In this document: positions 59,339 through 64,000 of the stretch, in pieces
How the letters are laid out: every line of letters begins with the position of its first letter
How positions within the stretch are numbered: the first letter of the stretch is position 1
Source of the DNA: Leptolyngbya sp. PCC 7375
GTDB lineage: Bacteria > Cyanobacteriota > Cyanobacteriia > Phormidesmidales > Phormidesmidaceae
Direction of reading: 5' to 3'
NCBI RefSeq assembly: GCF_000316115.1
Contig: NZ_JH993797.1
Span: 6,545,961-6,609,960 of the forward strand
Length of the DNA: 64,000 nt
The notes under the pieces: model-generated
What the model was told of the DNA's origin: nothing
The model's database searches: none
The model's input: only the letters and a program-made list of their open reading frames with translations
Position numbers and translations under genes: made by a program

Positions 59339-62044
59339 ATGGTTGCTCCCCAAAAATCCCGGCATATACCGTATCGCCATAGCGATGATGCCCATAGGGC
59401 TGTGAACTTCAGACGCCCTGTTCTAATGGCGCTGACTGTTGCCTCAATGTCAGCGCTGTCAATCGGGTTGCCAATGGAGATGGGCAGGCCTGCATTGGCA
59501 TCGGACTGGGGAGCTTATATTCCCGATAAGCCATCGAAAACAGCTAGGGCCTCAGATGTTCCTGAGCTTCCTTTAGTTCACATCAGTAGTGCCAGAAACA
59601 TCGATCCGTTAAATACGGCTTTGGGAACAGAATTTTTAGCACAGGTACCTGGCTCTAATGTCGAGATTTCCTCCCGTGAGACTCAGGACGCATTAGATGC
59701 AGTGCAATCTGGTGATATTGACTTGGCCATTGTTGATCGGCCTCTAACGGAAGAAGAAATCGAAAAAGGATTGGTGTCCGTTCCTATTGGGGACGGTGAT
59801 CTAGCCTATGTATACGATGGCCCTACACCATCTGATGCAGCGAGACCCTTCCTGGATTTTGTTGAAGACCCGGCTAATCAAGACACTGTTGAAGAGGCAG
59901 TTACGTTAGTTGAGCCCAGCTCACTTCCAGAGGATAGTGCACCTCCAGAGGAGAGTGCACCAGAGAATCGCGCACCAGAAAATCGTGCACTCGAGGATAG
60001 TGTTACCGAAACATCTACCCCAGAGTCAGGAGAGCCTACGGAAACGGTCAAGCCAGAAGATCTAGAAGAACCAGCGGAGGCAGAAGAGCCCACAGTACAA
60101 GACACAGTACAAGGGCCTGCGACAGATAGCTCATCCGACGACATTGCTTTGATTCCTTCCCCAGATAGTGACGTCACGCCTGAGAGAGCCATCAGGCCTT
60201 TCCCTTGGGGGTGGTTGGCTCTGCCCCTTTTAGGATTACCTCTTCTATTTTGGCTCCGCCGAGATCAGCAACAACCTGAAGTATCTGACCACGCCCTGCG
60301 AGACTGGGACAATGCTGAACCCTCGCTGCCAGATCCATTACCTTCAGAAACACCGCTCCCACCCCCTGACGTAACAGATGAAGCACCGGTTCTCCAAGAG
60401 CCACTGCCCTCATCATCCGATCCGTCATTCGCTAAATCACCGACACCAGAGCCAGCCACAGAGCCGGGCAATGAACCTGTTGATTCAGAATCGAATATCC
60501 ATAATGAAGCCATTGAGGCTCCTGACGTAACTCCTGAACTGACCCATTTGGCAGATCTGCCGGATCAAGAGACGGAAATACCCGGCAGCATCAACGCAGT
60601 GCCTGATGCTGAAGTCCCAACCATAGCATCGGATTCTGTTGTAAATGCTGAAGGTGTAAGGGAATCTGTTGCTCCTGATGCACTTAATCAAACCGATGTA
60701 GCATCATCTGCAATGCCTGATGCGTCGGAAACAACAAAGGCAATGGATGATGGCGCAGACCTCAGTTCTCTGACGACAGCAGGTCTGGGGGCAGCAGCTT
60801 TGGCTGGCCTTGGAGCCGCTGCCTTAGCGCAAGATACTACCGATGCTGAGCAAGAAGAGTCAGCACCTGAAGTGCCTGGTATCGCTCCAGTTGAGTGGCT
60901 GTCCATTGAGCCAGAGTCCTCCGAAGCGGTCTCGGTTCGTTGGCCCATGGCAGAAGAGCAACAGAGGATATTATTGACTAATGAGGCCTATGCTCCTCAA
61001 GTGAAAATCTATGATGCTACGGGTATTGACCTAGATCATCAAGCCCCCCACAGTGTTGATAGTCATCCGGTCACTGAGGGTGTTTTTGACGGTGATGGAG
61101 CCTCGATGCTGCTGCCGGTGGCGAGGTGCGATCGCGACTACCTGGCAGAACTCGGCTACGAAGACGCTAACAATCAATGGATTTCCCTGGGGCGCTCACT
61201 CCATACCCGCGTTCCCTGTCCCCCCCAGCCCGACCCAGTTTCTGAAGTCCCTGAGCCAGCCCCTGAGCCAGCCCCTGAGGTGATTTCACCAGCACCAGAA
61301 GAACCAACGTTAACACCTGAGCACGATGATATCAGTGCCGATGCCAGCCCCTTACCCTTAGCCGGTCTCGGGGCTGGAGCTGCCGCTGCTGGCTTAGTCG
61401 CCGGGGCAATCATGCAAGATGCCTCAGATCAGGACGTTGAACCGGATGCCAGCGAACCGGATATCAGCGAACCGGATGTCAGTGAACCCGATGTCGATAC
61501 CCATGTCGCTCGCCCACCAGTGGCCACACCCCAGCCAGAAGCGTTAGCGGAACCCCCGATCTCCCAAGCTATTCCCCCCGTTGCCCCCGTCTTTTCGTCT
61601 AGCCCAAATCAGACAGACGGAGACCATAATGCTGAAGTCCCCATTGCTCCTTTTAGTAAGGCTAAAACCTGTCACCAACGCTTAACCGTTGATAGCCAGG
61701 AGCACACCTATACGTTTGACGAAAACCAAATATCAGCGCTTCAATCTACAGCCAATCGTATTCCCCTAACACCGGGTTGTTACATTCTCACCCTTGATCC
61801 GCAAAACATAAACAATAGCCCTAGGGTTGGAGAACCTAGCGTTATTCTCTGGATCTATGGCGGACGTTTTATCAATCAAAAAACTAACGTAGAAGCGGCT
61901 TCAACCTGGAGTACCCTCAATGGCTACAACGATAGCTTGACCTTAAATGTGCTTGAACCATCCACTGTATGCGCATTTTTCCTGGATACTACTCCAAAAA
62001 TAGACAGCCATCAGCTAACTTTGCTGATTTTGAAAGACAACTAG
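59339..62044 (+). CDS. Multidomain protein: eroded PstS-like, DUF4912 and novel C-terminal domain
   Basis: This 901-residue acidic protein has a signal-like segment near residues 28-55. A shortened PstS-like part of only about 100 residues follows (74-175: VHISSARNIDPLNTALGTEF, DIDLAIVDRPLTEEEIEKGL), without the central lobe of the 1140-residue protein. Then come a membrane helix (about 286-305) and a long disordered acidic region. A DUF4912-like domain follows (about 516-625: VEWLSIEPESSEAVSVRWPM, VARCDRDYLAELGY, WISLGRSLHTRVPCPP), then a second disordered stretch with hydrophobic Ala/Gly runs, and finally the shared domain (about 777-901). Repeated EPD(V/I)S units occur near residue 700. 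Function unknown. Confidence 0.78.
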   Translation: MVAPQKSRHIPYRHSDDAHRAVNFRRPVLMALTVASMSALSIGLPMEMGRPALASDWGAYIPDKPSKTARASDVPELPLVHISSARNIDPLNTALGTEFLAQVPGSNVEISSRETQDALDAVQSGDIDLAIVDRPLTEEEIEKGLVSVPIGDGDLAYVYDGPTPSDAARPFLDFVEDPANQDTVEEAVTLVEPSSLPEDSAPPEESAPENRAPENRALEDSVTETSTPESGEPTETVKPEDLEEPAEAEEPTVQDTVQGPATDSSSDDIALIPSPDSDVTPERAIRPFPWGWLALPLLGLPLLFWLRRDQQQPEVSDHALRDWDNAEPSLPDPLPSETPLPPPDVTDEAPVLQEPLPSSSDPSFAKSPTPEPATEPGNEPVDSESNIHNEAIEAPDVTPELTHLADLPDQETEIPGSINAVPDAEVPTIASDSVVNAEGVRESVAPDALNQTDVASSAMPDASETTKAMDDGADLSSLTTAGLGAAALAGLGAAALAQDTTDAEQEESAPEVPGIAPVEWLSIEPESSEAVSVRWPMAEEQQRILLTNEAYAPQVKIYDATGIDLDHQAPHSVDSHPVTEGVFDGDGASMLLPVARCDRDYLAELGYEDANNQWISLGRSLHTRVPCPPQPDPVSEVPEPAPEPAPEVISPAPEEPTLTPEHDDISADASPLPLAGLGAGAAAAGLVAGAIMQDASDQDVEPDASEPDISEPDVSEPDVDTHVARPPVATPQPEALAEPPISQAIPPVAPVFSSSPNQTDGDHNAEVPIAPFSKAKTCHQRLTVDSQEHTYTFDENQISALQSTANRIPLTPGCYILTLDPQNINNSPRVGEPSVILWIYGGRFINQKTNVEAASTWSTLNGYNDSLTLNVLEPSTVCAFFLDTTPKIDSHQLTLLILKDN

Positions 62045-62170
62045 CCATGGATTCTGCCGGGGCATTGTAATGTAATGCTGACAAAGCCTAAATGGGATCT
62101 GCGAGATCTGTATAACCTGGGGCTCACCAGAATAATAAATAGATGTGACTCTCGATAGGACATCTACCCC

Positions 62171-62875
62171 ATGTATTTAGACGGTCGCTACCATCAAACC
62201 CTGGGTTATTTGCATATTCAGTTCGGGAATTTGGATCAGGCCTGCCTCGATTACCTCAATGCAATCGAAGCCTTTCAACGGGATCATGACGAGATGGCAG
62301 TGACCCAGGTAACTGAGTGCCTCAACCAACTTAACTGTGAACTAGATGCCGAACTAGACGCCTCTCCAACAGCAAAATCCAATCCGTCATTGCCTGTGCG
62401 CTTAAAGATCGAAATTCTACGACTCTGTCGTTTAGGCCTGCGCCACAGCCATCAATATAAGCACCAAATAGCGCTGCACGTGCTTGATCGGGGTTTACAA
62501 CTCAGTGACATTCTTGCGGATATTGACCATCAGCAGGGGCAGTATTGCGCTGCAATTGTTCTGGGGATGATGGGTAAAATCTATCACGCTCAACGGTATT
62601 ATCTCTTTGCCCTGGCATCCTTTAGGGCATCATTAGAAGCCTATGGGTCTTTGGAAGCACCGGATAGCGCTACCCAGGGTCGAATGGCAACGATTCTCTG
62701 TGAAATCGCTAATATTGCCGCAATGACTAATCATCCAGATATCGCCATCGAATACTACCTGGATGCACTGTGGTATTTAAATGCGACGGGCCAACAACCT
62801 CAGGCAAAACAAGTCATAGAGCAACTCAACAAACTATACGATGTGCCACACATAGCTGGCATGAAAGCCAGTTGA
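62171..62875 (+). CDS. TPR-repeat protein
   Basis: A 234-residue helical protein with TPR-like repeats: LGYLHIQFGNLDQACLDYLN, then LGMMGKIYHAQRYYLFALAS, then IANIAAMTNHPDIAIEYYLD. It has no signal peptide and no catalytic motif. It lies 126 bases after the 901-residue gene on the same strand and may belong to the same functional group, whose first member also carries TPRs. Partner unknown. Confidence 0.7.
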   Translation: MYLDGRYHQTLGYLHIQFGNLDQACLDYLNAIEAFQRDHDEMAVTQVTECLNQLNCELDAELDASPTAKSNPSLPVRLKIEILRLCRLGLRHSHQYKHQIALHVLDRGLQLSDILADIDHQQGQYCAAIVLGMMGKIYHAQRYYLFALASFRASLEAYGSLEAPDSATQGRMATILCEIANIAAMTNHPDIAIEYYLDALWYLNATGQQPQAKQVIEQLNKLYDVPHIAGMKAS

Positions 62876-62995
62876 CAATAACAAAATTCAAAACTGGCAT
62901 CAGCCATGCAAGGCGGCATTTTCTATAACAGGTCATAGGTCGTCCGTCGAAAAGTTTTTGGAAAGCCCAATAGTCCTTCAACCACCATACTTCCC

Positions 62996-63136
62996 ATGTT
63001 GCCAATCTTCGTGTTTAGTACTGTGCTAGTGATGTGGAGCCGGATGTTGTTGTCTCCACCCCAACAACAATCTGAAGAGAATGAAGAATCTCCACGTAAG
63101 CTGACCATTAAAGTCATTACTTCGGATAGTGAATAA
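62996..63136 (+). CDS. Possible small membrane protein (46 residues)
   Basis: ATG at 62996 opens a frame with a hydrophobic start (MLPIFVFSTVLVMWSRMLL), then a proline-glutamine turn and a charged end (PRKLTIKVITSDSE). One membrane helix plus a short cytosolic tail is a plausible small protein. No clear ribosome site is present, and the family is not recognised. The antisense frame at 62923-63117 is less convincing. Confidence 0.35.
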   Translation: MLPIFVFSTVLVMWSRMLLSPPQQQSEENEESPRKLTIKVITSDSE

Positions 63137-63295
63137 TACCAAATCCGAATTTATTAAGCCCAATTAAAAATGGACAATCCCGTAGGGGCACTCCCTTGTG
63201 AATGCCCTTCGATACCGGGCGCTATCAGTCAGGATTTCGTATAATATCGCCTCATCTCTAGGCGTGTGCACTAGCGCACTGGTCCATATCATTGA

Positions 63296-63985
63296 CTAAT
63301 ATTGACTAATATCATCAGTCACCTCAATGATTGTTGAGAAAGCAGCAATTGTCCCATTGTCTACCGCTGTTGTTTCTTCATCTAAACTCTCTGCAAACAG
63401 TCTGGCTTCACCGCCACGAGACATGCTGTTAATATCCCCGAGCAGTTCGGTGATCACATCTAAACTCTCATCCGCATCCATCGATACATAGCCACGGCTT
63501 GTACCCCGCCCCCGAGCGATGGATTGTAACCCCCTTAAGGCATTGCGCAGTGAGCGTGTGCTGACCAATGTCAACAATTCCACATAGCCTGCCCCACTCA
63601 CTTGAAACCGAACGCGATCCTCAGGGCGGGGAATCTCTAACGCACTGTTGGGATCAATGCGGGCTGCATCATCTGGTGCATTCCAGTCAACCGGATACAC
63701 AACTGTCATTTCACCTGCGCTGCTAATGGCAATACAGCTAAGAAACAACGCCTGGTTATAATGTCGGTTCTCCATCCGAATTTTCAGTTCTTCGTTAGCC
63801 CTAAACGGCTGAATACGGGTCAAGGCATTGCGCGAACCGCTTCGCGCAACAATCGGTAAAGAGGGACCATTGCCACTGACTGTAAAAATCTCTCCGCTGA
63901 CGTCTAGCTCTGGGGATGTGGACGCTAGGGACTTTAGAATAATGTTAGCCAGCAATCGCTTGAGCATGGGTTTTAATCGGCTCAC
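63296..63985 (-). CDS. C-terminal part of a caspase-family/DUF4384 protein, cut by the window edge
   Basis: About 230 residues. The centre matches DUF4384 domains that follow peptidase C14 (caspase-like) domains in cyanobacteria: LKIRMENRHYNQALFLSCIA, then MTVVYPVDWNAPDD, then EDRVRFQVSGAGYVELLTLV. The frame is open to the right edge of the window, and its first possible start (GTG at 63985) lies only 15 bases from it, so the catalytic part is presumably beyond 64000. The stop is at 63296. It converges on the three-gene locus. Caspase assignment is inferred from the usual company of DUF4384. Confidence 0.6.
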   Translation of the reverse strand: MSRLKPMLKRLLANIILKSLASTSPELDVSGEIFTVSGNGPSLPIVARSGSRNALTRIQPFRANEELKIRMENRHYNQALFLSCIAISSAGEMTVVYPVDWNAPDDAARIDPNSALEIPRPEDRVRFQVSGAGYVELLTLVSTRSLRNALRGLQSIARGRGTSRGYVSMDADESLDVITELLGDINSMSRGGEARLFAESLDEETTAVDNGTIAAFSTIIEVTDDISQY

Positions 63986-64000
63986 CGCTGCTGTTGCCGT

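Noticed and set aside
62923..63117. Minus-strand 64-residue open frame
   Set aside because: Composition is not protein-like, and the plus-strand 46-residue frame is more plausible.

Overview
The window reads as a chromosomal segment of a cyanobacterium. The signs are scattered HIP1-type GCGATCGC octamers, a heptameric G-rich short tandem repeat, cyanobacterium-typical families (DUF3318, UPF0182, DUF1622), many Uma2 genes, and a Zur-controlled set of zinc genes that is characteristic of cyanobacteria. Genus cannot be fixed from the sequence alone. Coding density is normal in the core blocks, but there are several decaying, IS-rich patches. No tRNA, rRNA or CRISPR array was seen.

Layout. 1-3160: DUF1622 gene, wreck of a MalT/LuxR-type regulator, DUF4386 membrane protein and a truncated alcohol dehydrogenase. 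3193-5923: a two-gene minus-strand cassette (FAD/NAD(P)-binding protein plus a Cys/His-rich unknown) with Zur/Fur-like operators, bracketed by two inverted remnants of the same gene end. 6292-8882: GFA protein and a Zur-box-preceded thrS. 8942-18257: accessory island with a 217-221 bp MITE, an IS-interrupted Uma2 gene, an IS4-type element, a two-gene Gabija-type defence system, toxin-antitoxin modules and Uma2 copies. 18390-24840: zur, and divergently hemB-znuA-znuC-znuB-cobW-folE from a perfect Zur box, ending in a strong terminator. 25073-30900: alpha/alpha-toroid protein, GH6 cellulase, unknowns and gene debris. 31066-34860: nagB and UPF0182. 35088-41572: two paralogous sensor kinases flanking a sugar-type solute-binding lipoprotein, with the second MITE copy. 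41562-43992: glycosyltransferase split by the second copy of the same IS. 44892-47714: DUF3318, dusB, EamA transporter. 47829-51708: ArsR regulator plus pstSCAB. 51752-55019: MNT/HEPN pair, aldo/keto reductase, TSUP transporter, small RHH-like protein. 55413-62875: three tandem genes sharing one uncharacterised C-terminal domain, plus a TPR protein. 63296 to the right edge: C-terminal end of a DUF4384/caspase-type gene.

How the parts work together. Zur, with zinc bound, should repress the zinc importer (ZnuABC), the CobW metallochaperone and duplicate enzymes that keep essential steps running in zinc shortage: a HemB whose zinc cysteines are replaced, plus extra ThrRS and FolE copies that still carry zinc ligands and so may be CobW clients or higher-affinity versions. 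The znuC reading frame carries an in-frame TGA after the H-loop. The 3.2-5.9 kb cassette looks like an undescribed addition to this zinc response.

The most novel-looking locus is 55413-62044. It holds membrane-anchored proteins that combine a PstS-like domain (complete in one, eroded in another), TPRs, a degenerate vWA-like domain and a DUF4912 domain with a shared C-terminal domain of about 120 residues, which also occurs alone as a 126-residue protein.
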